In this document: positions 53,701-64,000 of the stretch, piece after piece
Position numbering within the stretch: position 1 is the stretch's first letter
How the letters are laid out: every line of letters starts with the position of its first letter
NCBI GenBank assembly: GCA_029706075.1
Contig: JAINUG010000110.1
Coordinates: forward strand, 1,087,213-1,151,212
Length of the DNA: 64,000 nt
Source of the DNA: Aldrovandia affinis
Taxonomy: Eukaryota > Chordata > Actinopteri > Notacanthiformes > Halosauridae
Reading direction: 5' to 3'
The notes under the pieces: generated by a model
The model's database searches: none
Told to the model about the DNA's origin: nothing
What the model saw: the letters and a program-made list of their open reading frames with translations, nothing else
Translations under genes and position numbers: made by a program

Positions 53701-56700
53701 AAGTGAACCAGCATTGGCGTATTCCAACTAATTAGCTAATTGAGCCATTACTGGGTAATTGGTAGAAACAAAAACCCGGATGCACACCGGCCCTACAGGA
53801 CCGGAATTTCCCACCTCTGCCTTACGGCCTGATATTAAAACATTAAATCAGACCTTTTCAACCTTTTACCTTTACCTTACCCATCTTAACCTACAACTTA
53901 CAAGTGAAAAGAAAATTCTCAAAATGTGTGAACATTAATACAAAATAAAAAACTAGAATAACTTGGATTGATAAACACCCCACTTATCATACCAATTATA
54001 AACTAGCTCAGGGGTAACCTATCACCTTCCAGATCACACACCAAGCTAATTGCCCTCCACCTGTGTTCAATTGCAGTGATTCTGATTACTTCAGAATAAA
54101 ATCAGCTGTTCCTAGAGGATTCCACTGCTGGGTAGTGCATTTCAGAGTAAAGAATCCACCATGAGCAACAAGGAGCTTTCAAAAGAACTCTGAGATAAAA
54201 GCTTTAAATATCCCTTGGAGCACGGTCAAGACCATAATTAAGAAGTGAAAGGTGCATGGCACCACCAAGACCTTGCTTATATCAGGTCGTCTGTCCAAGC
54301 TGGATGACTGAGCAAGAAGGAGACTGATCAGAGAGGCCACCAAGAGGCCAATGGCAACTATGAAGGAGCTACAGGACTTTATGGCAAAGAGTGGTCAATG
54401 TGTGTATGTGGCAACAAATCAGGAAGCTCTCCAAACTTCTGGTCTGTATGGTATGCTGGCAAGAAGGAAGCCACTACTCAAAGTGCACATTCAGTTCTGT
54501 TTGAAGTTTGCAAAAAAACACTGAATATTTTGAAGCCATGTGGCAAAAAGTGTTGTGGTCAGATGAAACCAAGATCAATTTTTGAACTTAATTGTTACGT
54601 TTGGCGAAAACCCAATACAGCACATCACCCAAAGAATGCCATCCCTACTGTAAAAATGGCGGCAGAATTCTGTTATGGGGGTGTTTCTCGTCAGCAGGGA
54701 CTGAGGCACTTCAGGATTGGGGTCAAGATGGAAGGTAAAATGGATGGAGCAAAATACAGAAATGATTGCCCTCTCCAAGAAAGTTGAAATTGGGAAAGGA
54801 CAGTGCTGCCGATAGGGTTCCCAGGGCCCGGGACAGAATTTGCCGTTTGGGCCCCCACACCAGCTCAGCTCCGCTCTTTTTTTCTTTTTTATTAGCCCAG
54901 TAAAAAAAGTCTAAAAGTTGTCATACCTCAGGTTGTTGTAGCATCTGCCTGCTGTGCTGCTCCAGCTGACTAGTTCTTGATGGTAAATGCCATACACCAA
55001 ACTTACTTGGAGGCAATGTCCCTAATTATATCTTTGAAGTCCCAAGTTGCAGGCCAGTTGGCTTTCAATTGAGAGGATGGCCAAACTGTCAAGTCTCTCC
55101 TGGCCCACTGTAGAGTGCAAATAATTTTTGATCAGCTTCAATTTGCTGAAGCTGCTACCACTACTCTCTCCTCCCTGGGACGTTTCTGCCAGAGGACGGG
55201 GTGATGTTAGAACATAACTTGAAAGTGGATACGTTTCATAATATTTAATTAATGGCTAATGATTTATGATTTACGAACTATGGAAGTGCAATGCCATTTA
55301 CATTTAAAATCACATTTCATATTTGTAACATGTAGCATGTAGCCTAATGTGTGCGCAAGCGAATGAAGTGCGTGTGCGTGGGTGTAGGCTAATGTGGCGG
55401 TGCTGTCATTTGCCAAAAAACGTGGGAATGAAATGAGCATTTTCTCATTATGCCTAAATGAAATTATCTACATTACAACTGGATAAAGGAAATTAGGCTG
55501 TGGCCAAACTGAGCTGTTGCAGACATTTTCTGCAGCTTGGGAAAAAGTTTTCATTTTTACTTGCAAGTTTTATCAGCATGGTGCAGTGGCTGACATTTCT
55601 ATGGCGCTTGTTCACTTTGGGGTGACATTGACTCGTAAATTATGCTGATTGTGCACTGTGCAGGCAGCTTAAAAAAAAAAATATATATATAGTATACATA
55701 TACATTTTAACATGGCAAAAAAAATCATTAATCCGAAAATGGTGTAAAATATGCCGTTCCTTAACGTGAAATAGAACATTCTATCGATCAATGTATGCAT
55801 TGCCGGATGGCTAAACTACCTAGCTAGCTAGTCTCACCTCGCTCTCCCACTTCATCAACCCTGGCTCCTAGTAGGGGGATCGTGGGATTTGTGCTGCTGC
55901 TGTTACCCTGTGCCTCGATAACCTCTGCTTTTAAGAAATTTGGTCATCGACTGACTTGCCAAATTACATTCAATTAATTTCCTTCTCAGTTTTTTTGTTC
56001 TTTGGGGCCCAGACATTTTGCCTAGCTAGATAACTATAACAGGAAATTCAAGTAATGTTAGGGGTTAGTGCATGTGTGCGTGTATAATGTAACGTTAGAC
56101 AACTTTGACATTTTCATGGATGCCGATTGGCCATGACAATAAAAATGGGTGAAATGCAATCAAACTATCAAGTAAAAGTGCTTAAATGATTATAACAAAA
56201 TAAAATGTTGTTGTGACTCTACACATAGGCTATAAATACATTTCTCAGCAGAGTAAATCAATGAAAAAATCTGTCACACATATTTGCCCCCCCTGGGCCC
56301 AGGGCCTGGGACAATGTTCCCGGTTGTCCCCCTGTCTGGGAAACAGGTTCACCTTTCAGCATAACAACGACCCAAAGTACACAGTTAAAGCAACAAAGGA
56401 GTGGCTAGAAAACAAAAAGGTGAATGTCCTTTAGTGGCCTAGTCGGAGCCCTGACCTAAATCCTATTTAAAACCTGTGGAATGACTTGAAGAGCGCAGTC
56501 CATCAACAGTCCCCATGCAATCAGACTGAGCTTGAACAGTTCTGTAAGAAAGAATGGGCAAATATTGCCTAATCTAGGTGTGCAAAGCTGGTAGAGACAT
56601 ATCCAAACAGACTCATGGCTGCAATTCAATTAAAGGGTCCTTCTACCAAGTCAAACTTAGCAGGGTGTAGACATCAATCCAAGTTATTCTAGTTTTGAAA

Positions 56701-58094
56701 TGTGAATGGTGAAATAAAGCTGCAAAAAGTCTGATTTAACATGTTTTAATTTCAGGCTGTAAGGCAACAAAATGTGACAATTTTGAAATGGGTGTAGACT
56801 TTAAAGGGGCACTGTATAAAGTGAGAGAAAGAGAAAAAGACTTGGTGATACTCTTTCAATGTGCACTTAATGAAATGTTTTGTTTTGTGATTTAGCACCT
56901 ACAATAATTATGCATGGTTTTTAAGCTGATTAATCTTTGATTTGTTTGACACAGGCCTGGGCTGTGGGCTGGTTTATGCTGCCACGGTGACCATCACCTG
57001 CCAATACTTTGACAAGAGACGCGGCCTTGCACTTGGAATAGTGACAACAGGTACAGCCGCCTTCAGCCTGCTTTTTACTCTTTTATCATGTGTCAGTGGG
57101 ACCGCCACAACCTTGTTATCGTTTCTTGTTCCAGAACTAAGTGTTCCGGAACTAAACATTTCCCATCTGCATGTTTTTGTGCAGGAACCAGTGTGGGAGG
57201 TTTCTTGTACGCCACAGGCCAAAATGAGCTCATCGAGCTCTTCGGACTGGAGGGGTGCTTGCTGATCATTGGCGCCATCTCTCTGAATGTTATAGCTTGC
57301 GCTGGGCCAATGAGGCCCCTGCACTTGCCAGGCTACTACCTCAAGCAGAAAGCAGAGTACGAGAAGGCCGATTTAGAGCTGCTCTCATCTCAGTCCGAGA
57401 AGCTGTCCGCCACCAAAGACAGTATCAACGTGACCCCTGGCACTGCCGAGAAATTAGCGACTGCCAATGACCAGGTGATCACTGTGGAAACCAAAGAATC
57501 GCTGACCTATCAGAAGAGCTTCTTTAGCAGCCTAGCCCTGGTCAAGATCATCAAGAAGAAGCAGAAGTCCTACTCCAAGTACTTCCATGCCACGGCAGAG
57601 TTCCTGCACGACCGCGTCTTTGTGTCCCTGTGTGTCACCCTCTTCCTCTTCAGCCTGGGGGCCTTCCCTCCCGTGCTCTTCATGGAGGACGTCGCCCAGA
57701 GCGAGGGGCTGATCGATGGTATCAGTGTCGTGCCCCTGGTCTCCATCGTCGCCATCACCACGGGGCTGGGCAAGCTGGTGCTGGGCGTACTGGCGGACAT
57801 ACGGTGGATCAACAGCCTGTACCTCTATGCCTTCACCGTGGTTGGCACAGGGGTGGCCCTGCTGATCATTCCTGTGACCAAGACCTACTTGGGCCTTCAG
57901 CTTCTCTCAGCGGTGGTGGGGTTCTTCTCGGGGAACTGGGCCATCACGCCCTATGTCACCACCAAGGTCGTTGGCATCGAGAGCCTGACCCAAGCCTATG
58001 GGATCTTGATGTTCTTCGGTGGTTTCGGAATTATGCTCGGGCCTCCAGTTGTAGGTAAGGAAATGACCCTGCCATCTCTGAAACATGTCTTTGT

Positions 58095-58133
<39 letters not shown>

Positions 58134-58718
58134 GTGTTTGTGCCAAAGCTTCTCAGTGCACAGATGTGCAGTGTTGAAAATCTTTAAAAATTGTGTTGTG
58201 CTAAAGTAGCCTGTTTTTTTTTTTTAAAGTTTTTTTTTTTATTAAAAAGAGTAAGGTTTACTGGCAGGACATGTACAAAACATTTAGGAATGGTTTGCTA
58301 TCAAAGTCCCACAGGTATTGAGTACGGTCAGTTTGATAAGACTTCTGTTTTTAAGTAATGAAGAAGCGTGAAGCATTCTTTCAGCAAAATGTCCTCCAAC
58401 ATTGGGAGTTTGTGGAAATAGCCTGGTCAGCCTGTTTCATGGAAAGAGTGCAATCCTTGCTGTAATGTTGTGGACTTTGAATTGAGTTATGCCACATGTA
58501 GCCAGACCTTTAACAGATGTCACTCTTTTCCAGGTTGGTTCTACGACTGGACGCAATCATATGACCTTGCGTTCTACTTCAGTGGAAGCTGTGTGTTGGT
58601 AGGAGGGATCAGCCTCTTCCTAACTGCTTTGCCTTGCTGGAACAAGAACAATAAAGACAACCCCAGACCTGAAATTGAATACACAAGTAGCTGTGACAAA
58701 GTCGCCTCTGTGGCATAA
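50766..58718 (+). CDS. slc16a9: slc16a9 monocarboxylate transporter 9, complete coding gene
   Basis: SLC16A9 (MCT9) is a 12-span major-facilitator plasma-membrane carrier. Human studies link it to carnitine and creatine transport, so monocarboxylate specificity should not be assumed. Coding exons are 50802-51006, 52928-53071, 56955-57050, 57185-58054 and 58534-58718, all joining in phase 1, for 499 residues against 509 in human. The family signature DGGWGW lies at residues 11-16. The second signature, [20 protein letters not shown], spans the exon 3-4 junction. The large variable loop between spans 6 and 7 is in exon 4, and the conserved [11 protein letters not shown] in exon 5. The 5'UTR part of the first exon is 50766-50801. 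No frame disruption is seen. Confidence 0.96.
50802..51006 (+). CDS. slc16a9: slc16a9 coding exon 1
   Basis: The exon starts [20 protein letters not shown] and includes [19 protein letters not shown]. The exon body begins at 50766 after CTTGTAG, so 36 bases are 5'UTR. It ends in phase 1 with donor GTAAGT at 51007. It carries span 1 and the MCT signature. Confidence 0.96.
51007..52927 (+). other. slc16a9 coding intron 1
   Basis: AT-rich intronic sequence. No gene, transposon terminus or tandem repeat was recognised. Confidence 0.5.
52928..53071 (+). CDS. slc16a9: slc16a9 coding exon 2
   Basis: The 144-bp exon in phases 1 to 1 reads [20 protein letters not shown] and [20 protein letters not shown]. 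The acceptor is TTTCCAG and the donor is GTACGTG at 53072. It covers spans 2-3, closely matching human. Confidence 0.96.
53512..53819. mobile_element. hAT-type MITE, 308 bp, nested in Tc1
   Basis: It starts CAGGGGTGGGCAAGG and ends TTTCCCACCTCTG. The 8-bp flanks CCTTACAG (53504-53511) and CCTTACGG (53820-53827) differ by one base. The Tc1 inverted repeat resumes directly after the second flank, so the MITE inserted into the Tc1 terminus. It is related to the MITE at 39387. Confidence 0.9.
54801..56338 (-). mobile_element. Degenerate hAT element nested in Tc1
   Basis: The ends are CAGTGCTGCC on the left and CCCCCTGTCTG on the right. The flanking octamers GGAAAGGA and GGAAACAG are an imperfect target duplication. 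On the minus strand, about 55050-55200 encodes [19 protein letters not shown] and [11 protein letters not shown], the C-terminal dimerisation region of hAT transposases. The rest is non-coding and AT-rich. Confidence 0.8.
55050..55200 (-). pseudogene. hAT transposase C-terminal fragment
   Basis: The reading [19 protein letters not shown] followed by AILSIE matches the family-conserved [24 protein letters not shown] block. The reading is stopped at both sides, so it is a relic. Confidence 0.78.
56955..57050 (+). CDS. slc16a9: slc16a9 coding exon 3
   Basis: The 96-bp exon in phases 1 to 1 reads [20 protein letters not shown] and [12 protein letters not shown]. The acceptor is TTGACACAG and the donor is GTACAG at 57051. 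It contains span 4 and the first half of the second MCT signature. Confidence 0.96.
57185..58054 (+). CDS. slc16a9: slc16a9 coding exon 4 (large)
   Basis: The 870-bp exon runs from [20 protein letters not shown] to [14 protein letters not shown]. It holds spans 5-6, a hydrophilic cytosolic loop of about 100 residues ([10 protein letters not shown] through [13 protein letters not shown]), and spans 7-11, including [19 protein letters not shown]. The loop is the least conserved part relative to human. The acceptor is TTTGTGCAG and the donor is GTAAGG at 58055. Confidence 0.96.
58094..58138. repeat. (GT)n microsatellite
   Basis: A near-uninterrupted GT run in the last slc16a9 intron, 40 bases after the exon 4 donor. 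Confidence 0.95.
58534..58718 (+). CDS. slc16a9: slc16a9 coding exon 5 (terminal)
   Basis: The exon reads [20 protein letters not shown] and ends DKVASVA with stop TAA at 58716-58718. The acceptor is CTTTTCCAG. It carries span 12 and a short cytosolic tail. The [16 protein letters not shown] block is near-identical to human. Confidence 0.96.
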
Positions 58719-60240
58719 ATAATGATTCTCGTGTACACCATAAGGTGTCTTGGTAACAATCTTGTCTAGTTTCAAAACCACTGAAGACTTATTGTACCCC
58801 CTACACAAGATCAGTTGCCTTGGTGGGAAAATTTTATGGTGCATTGAATTCCGCCTTCGATGTTTTGGGCACTTGAGACAACAGTTGAAGCAGGTTAGCC
58901 TTTTCCAAACTTGAATCAACATGTATTTAGGCATTATATTTCTTCTGCATCTTCAAGTGCATCATTATGGCCTTATTTTAATAGGCTCTAGAATAATTAA
59001 AGTATTAGAATACACATTTGGATACTGGATTATATTTACTGTAAGAATGCTGTTCTTTGTATATTTCACATGAATTCCACATTGCTGACAGACTTTTGAT
59101 TCTCAGTTTTAAGGCCACCCAGTTTGAGGAAGAACTGGCGTGAACTGTGTAGGTTTCTCTAATCAAACGCCCTGCAGGAATATTCTATGTACACTGTGGA
59201 AATTAAATGCTTAAGTTAGAGTATTGAAATGTGTTACCATGCAAATTCCAATTTTTATAATTCATTGCATATGCGTGTGTGTGAATGATGGGGATTGGAG
59301 TATATGAGGCAATGCACTTTAATGAACTCTGTTCAAGTACAACCGCACAAGATATTTTCTAAATAGGTTTTTTTATTTATATATGTAACAGTTTTGACTC
59401 CACACTGGTGTATTTCCAAAGCCCAGAGTTTGGGGTACTTCAGTAATGCCTTGCAGCATACACGTTAAACCTAATGAATAAAGGCCCTTACCTTCAGAAC
59501 AAGCAGGCACTGAGTCCACGTTTCTCATGTTTATTTTCCAAATGCTAGCAAGAACTAGCTACGCTCCTCACATGTTATTAAAGCACCTTTTTAAAAGTCA
59601 TGCTCATTAAAAATGAGATCTCTGAGGAGAATTTATTGAAGACTGCCCTGGTCAAATCCAGTTCCTTTTGCCTGTGGCTATTGATACTGTCACTTTTCAG
59701 AGACTGGTCCTGTTTCCAAGAAACACCAAACAATGGGCATTTTTGTTAACCATTTATATGACTATATATTCAAAATGTTTAGTAACATTTGCCTACTTGT
59801 CTAGAAATTGTTGAAAACTTTGAGCTAGTGAACTGATTTTGTTTCAGATTTTGTTTCTAAACGCTATTTTGTAAACTGTCATAAAAGATGCCACACTTTT
59901 TAGCTATTTTTATATGCACTGATCCAGGTAATGTGTATGTGAAAATGTTTATTATTATTATTATTATTATTATTGTTTTTAAAGAAATACATGTTAAAAT
60001 AGATTGTGTCATTTAAAAGTAATGGTTTTGAAAGTATTTATGATGATGAAACATCAAAGCTCATGATCCAAAAAGCCTAAAGATGTTCAATCCTGTGATG
60101 ATCAGTTTTTGAACCTCCACATTGTCTTAAACCTTTACATTTCATGTCTTTGTTAACTTGCCTTCCATGTTTTGTTTTTCCATTTGAGTTTATTTTCATT
60201 CTTCAAAGAAAATTGGCAATAAAGAGAAAATTACCTCTCA
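58719..60240 (+). other. slc16a9 3'UTR
   Basis: Polyadenylation hexamers AATAAA at 59477-59482 and 60218-60223 mark two probable 3' ends. An (ATT)n run lies at 59949-59974. Confidence 0.6.
60218..60223 (+). terminator. Candidate distal slc16a9 polyadenylation signal
   Basis: A canonical AATAAA about 1.5 kb after the stop codon. A proximal candidate is at 59477-59482. Confidence 0.5.
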
Positions 60241-63200
60241 AAATAGTGGTGGTAAATATTGTTTGTGAATTTCAGTGACTTCGGATGCTTTTGTCCAACA
60301 CAATATATTGGGCGTCCAAACATTTTCCTCAAATATGCTTCTTCATATTTTAATTTTATGTTTTTTTTAAATCCAGCCTTTCTCTGGAAGGGTATTTTTA
60401 GAACACTGTTAATGTAACGGTCTTTGGAACTTCCTGTTCAACAGTCTGTCTGAAGGGAGAAACAAGTAGAGGTGTAACCGGGCCTTGGAGCATCTGGCCT
60501 TTCAGACAAAAAGCTGAAACGTGAGCAGCAGCAGCAATGATGTCGCCGAGCATCAACTAAACCATTTGAAATAGGAATTTTAAATGTCACTAAAGATTCG
60601 AAAAGGAAGGCACATCACCTTTCATTAGGTCTAAAATGTTTTTAGCAAACCAATGCTAATCAGACATGACACTCATTACTACATCTCCCTGTAGTAACCT
60701 TTCTCAGGCTGCGTTCAGGGCAGAAGGACACTGCCACAGACTTTTTATTTTTTAAACATACCAGACATGTATTGTACTGAGTATTGACACCATACTGTAC
60801 TGCAGAGATTAATGTCAAGTGAATTGTTATTTTGGCAATTTAAGTATTTGTGTTAGATCATCAAGAAACTGCCTACTTAATTTGGATGAACCTGTTCAAA
60901 CTAGCCTTTGGCTAGTAATTAATCACAGGTCAAGCATATTTTTACCCTCTGACCTGAGAGTCACCATGGATTCCATTACTACGGAATGAAGGAGCTGCCT
61001 CACGCACACACACACACACATATGAAAATGGAAAGCTGCGGTTTCTCAGCCTAACAAGGGCCTCTTTTTACTACACGTGCTCTTACTGTATATTTACTCA
61101 CCTATGACATTTTGAATTTCCTCTGAGGTGCGTGTGATTGGACAATGGTTGTTTTTAAGGCTTGGTGAGGGAGTCACAGCCTCCACCTCCACCTAATTGG
61201 TTTCAGGATCTGTGAAGACAGCATACTGCTTCTTCTGTTCTTCCTCAGTGGTGTTAAGTGGTCAAAACCAGACTTCCATGTGGTAAGATGAAGGAGACAA
61301 CACAAACTGTGGCCTTCAAACTCAAGCAATGTCTGACAGGAACCTGTACCAGAGTAAGAGGAGCACAGAGACATTGAGGATTGGTGAGTGTGGTAGCACC
61401 TTAGTAACAGAAAATTATATTTTGTATATAAGTGTATTTTATTCTAACAGATTTGATCAGTGTAGTTATGAATATTTCCTGTGAAAGGTCTGCAAAACAT
61501 TTGACCCAAATCCTCTGAATACATCTTCTAATCTTCTGAATACACTGCCACATTCCATGCCTTAAAGCTGTGGAATGTGTCAGTGAAGCTGATTCCGCAT
61601 TTTACACAATCACTGATATCCTGTCTAACCGCAGATATCCTTTAGAGAGAAACTTTTACAGTGGCTTATTGAACACAGTTGACAGAGTCCACATTTTATT
61701 TCTAGTTTATGTTAAATGCTTATTTGAACCATCCTGTGAAGGGGGGCTTCCTGTAGATAGTTAAAATGCACTCTCATACCTTAGTCATTTCCTGTTGAGA
61801 GTGGCCTTCCAGACCCCAGACAGTCATGTGGCTTGGAAGAACCAATCCCGTCGCCTTGTTTTGTGTGACACAAGTAGAAATGGCTCATGGACCTTCGGGA
61901 AAAGGCATTTGAAAGGATATTAAAAAAATCATGACTCATGTCTATTTTTGAATACAGCTCAGAAAACAGATATTGAAGGAAAAAACACTAATTACCCACT
62001 AAAGTACAAATGATACAAATCCTACAAAAGTCAAAATATTCCCCCATGGAAACTTTATTAGAAAACCAGGCCCTTAAACTAACTCTCAATATTGCGTAAT
62101 GTGTTTGTGCATGGGATATCCCTTTTTGGGAGAGCCAGAGGGTAAAGGGATGGGGGATGGGGGATGGGGGGTTAACCAGCAGGCAGAGGGGGATCAATAC
62201 AATGCACACACAGAACCCCTCCCATTTTACGAATGGATAAACAAACATAACCTCTTGTGTTTCATGAACACACTGCCGCAAGGAAAGTTATTTGCTTGTG
62301 GCTTCATATACTGCACATAAAAATGCACTGTCAGGTCAGAGCACTTTGTTGCCATGCCATAAGTCTATAGCAGCTGAGTAATGGGAGGAGTGTATACCAC
62401 CATCCTCATAGTGTCTGAAAAAGACCTAGTCTAAATGAGAGGAACAGCTGTCACAGGAATTTGGCTAGCTGTATTTAAAGGTGTTCTTCGTGCCTTTTAG
62501 CGGGGTCTACCTTTCTTAATGATGTAAGATCTAAACAGTGCTTTTTCGTAAACAATGTATTTATAGAGCACCCAAAGTTTTCCCCCACCCAAGGAAATAA
62601 TGTTTTACCTTCCAGTTGACCTATACATGTACGTACTTAGTGCAGTTGCACCAATATTTTCACTTTTAAATGCACTATTCAATTTTGGCTTTGACTGAAA
62701 ATATTTTTTCTAAATGTATAACCATGTAACCATGTTATTCTAATTCTAAGTGAATTAGAGTGAATTAGAATTTTAACAAATATTTTTCATCACACTGATG
62801 TAGAATTGTCAGAGTAGAAATGACAAAATGTTAATGCCAACTCATCATATTTCTCCTCAGTCAGAAATTGCACTGTCCAGTTAATTTCACTAGGGGGAGC
62901 TATGTATTTTTTATTTGGCAGCTATATTTAATATCTGTTTTTGCTTAGCAGATTTTTCAGAGCAATAATGTCTCGACTGAGACATCATACATCACACATT
63001 TAATCCATGTATTAATATAGAGCAATGAATGGCTCACTCAAGGCACTACAACTGCAATGGTTCACCCAACCATGACTTCATGTTTATGTCTTTTACACAA
63101 AGTGTAAAGTTCACAAAATAGATATGACTGTTTTATCACTGTGTTATTGTTACACTGTTTTGATGTTAGTAAGCAAAATTACATAAAAGCGTGCACTGTG

Positions 63201-64000
63201 GTCAGTGGGTCGAGGTGAAATCCTTGCAATCTGTAAAACATGCTTTGCAATTACAATAAACCATGATAACACGGACCCCCTCGCACAGACCCTGTTTACA
63301 TGGCTATTCTTATACAATCATATGATCTCGGCAAGCCATTAAGTGACTATGTATCTCGCATGTTGTCTTCCTGCCTTCGCTTTAAGCTCCTCCCAGCAGA
63401 CATTTACTTGAGGACTTGGGCAGAAATGGGCACATGCTCAGCATCAACATCTTTAATCAAATGTGATTGTGTGAGGACTCTGGTGATTGTGGGTTTCCAC
63501 TCCCGTTTTGAACATCCCCACAGCCAATCGAACCAAATTGATGGTCATATTGGTTTCCATGGTAACTGCGACGAGACTGGAACTAGCTCTTTTCTGCAGG
63601 ATCAGGATCCTATTGAGATCGCTCTGCCATTGACAATGGTAAAGGTGTGCGCTTCATGCTGATTAGCATACAGGGAGAAGATAACTAACATCTTTGTGTA
63701 ATTCCTGCGGGTTTGATTTGCCCTGCCTCGCCATGTACAACCGGCCAGTCTATGAAGGCTGGCAACAAGAATTAGCTGAGCAATTCTTGTTGCGCCTTAG
63801 TTTGTGCTGTAACCTGATGCTTGACATGATGGGATAAAACCAGATATACATTAGCAAGCAGTGCCGGAGCATATCACTTCCAAGACTAAATAGTGTGACA
63901 GGAGGAAGGTTAACTTTCCTTCCGCAGATTCATGATGCTGCTAATGATAATATAGCAGAGTACCCATACCCCCCAGAACACCATCTTGGTTAAGATTGCT
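60241..64000 (+). other. Intergenic region downstream of slc16a9
   Basis: No gene is recognised. A short (CA)n run lies at about 61005-61020, a G-rich tract at 62140-62172 and a CCAAT/X-box-like cluster at 63520-63570. The longest open frames here show no family resemblance. Confidence 0.55.

Larger units (their letters stand above)
53451..56816 (+). mobile_element. Tc1/mariner element with two nested insertions
   Basis: The terminal inverted repeats are CAGTGCCCCTT..GTTGCCTTACAG on the left and its complement CTGTAAGGCAAC..AAGGGGCACTG on the right, with at least 80 bp of similarity. TA dinucleotides flank both ends. The interior has decayed transposase text, for example [19 protein letters not shown] after the second insertion. 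A hAT MITE occupies 53512-53819 and a larger hAT element 54801-56338. Removing both restores a continuous Tc1 order. It lies in slc16a9 coding intron 2. Confidence 0.9.

Noticed and set aside
57093..57324. Antisense frames over slc16a9 exons
   Set aside because: Shadows of conserved coding sequence on the plus strand.
63300..63662. 120-codon open frame
   Set aside because: No family resemblance or splice context; more likely part of a regulatory region.

Overview
The window reads as a teleost nuclear genome. It has intron-split vertebrate genes with GT-AG splicing, teleost-type SINE tails, Tc1/mariner and hAT transposons with hAT MITEs, and GT/CA microsatellites. I cannot name the species, nor say which teleost duplicate (a or b) each gene is. 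Three genes lie on the plus strand in the order ank3, ccdc6, slc16a9. As far as I recall, this order matches the human 10q21 block ANK3, CCDC6, SLC16A9.

Region 1 (1-18681, with 3'UTR probably to about 20.9 or 21.7 kb) is the 3' half of ank3 (ankyrin-G). It holds three short exons after the ZU5/UPA region, the neuron-type giant exon (3264 to about 10.7 kb), three death-domain exons and six C-terminal exons ending at 18681. The ankyrin repeats, ZU5 domains and promoter lie off the left edge. One surplus base near 9187-9192 breaks the giant exon reading frame.

Region 2 (23507-40198) is a complete nine-exon ccdc6 gene encoding about 450 residues, a coiled-coil protein with a proline-rich tail. 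Exon 8 lacks one C in the run at 36593-36596. The evenly spaced homology on both sides of each break suggests consensus indels in the assembly, though real mutations cannot be excluded. The introns carry SINE, MITE, foldback and tandem-repeat insertions.

Region 3 (about 41-50.8 kb) is the ccdc6-slc16a9 interval. It holds the end of the ccdc6 3'UTR, several SINEs, Tc1 relics and a Myb/SANT-like relic. It also holds a 32-codon hydrophobic small ORF at 46947-47045, which sits where mammals have the SERCA-inhibiting micropeptide gene MRLN. I offer that ORF only as a hypothesis.

Region 4 (50766-about 60240) is slc16a9 (monocarboxylate transporter 9), five coding exons and 499 residues with an intact frame. 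Its second coding intron holds a Tc1 element invaded separately by a hAT MITE and a larger hAT element. From 60.2 to 64 kb I see no gene, only short repeats, a G-quadruplex-like tract and a promoter-like CCAAT/X-box cluster near 63.5 kb.

The three genes do not form a pathway. Ankyrin-G organises the axon initial segment and nodes, CCDC6 is a coiled-coil scaffold linked to DNA-damage signalling, and SLC16A9 is a plasma-membrane solute carrier. I found no operon, CRISPR array or functional tRNA/rRNA gene.
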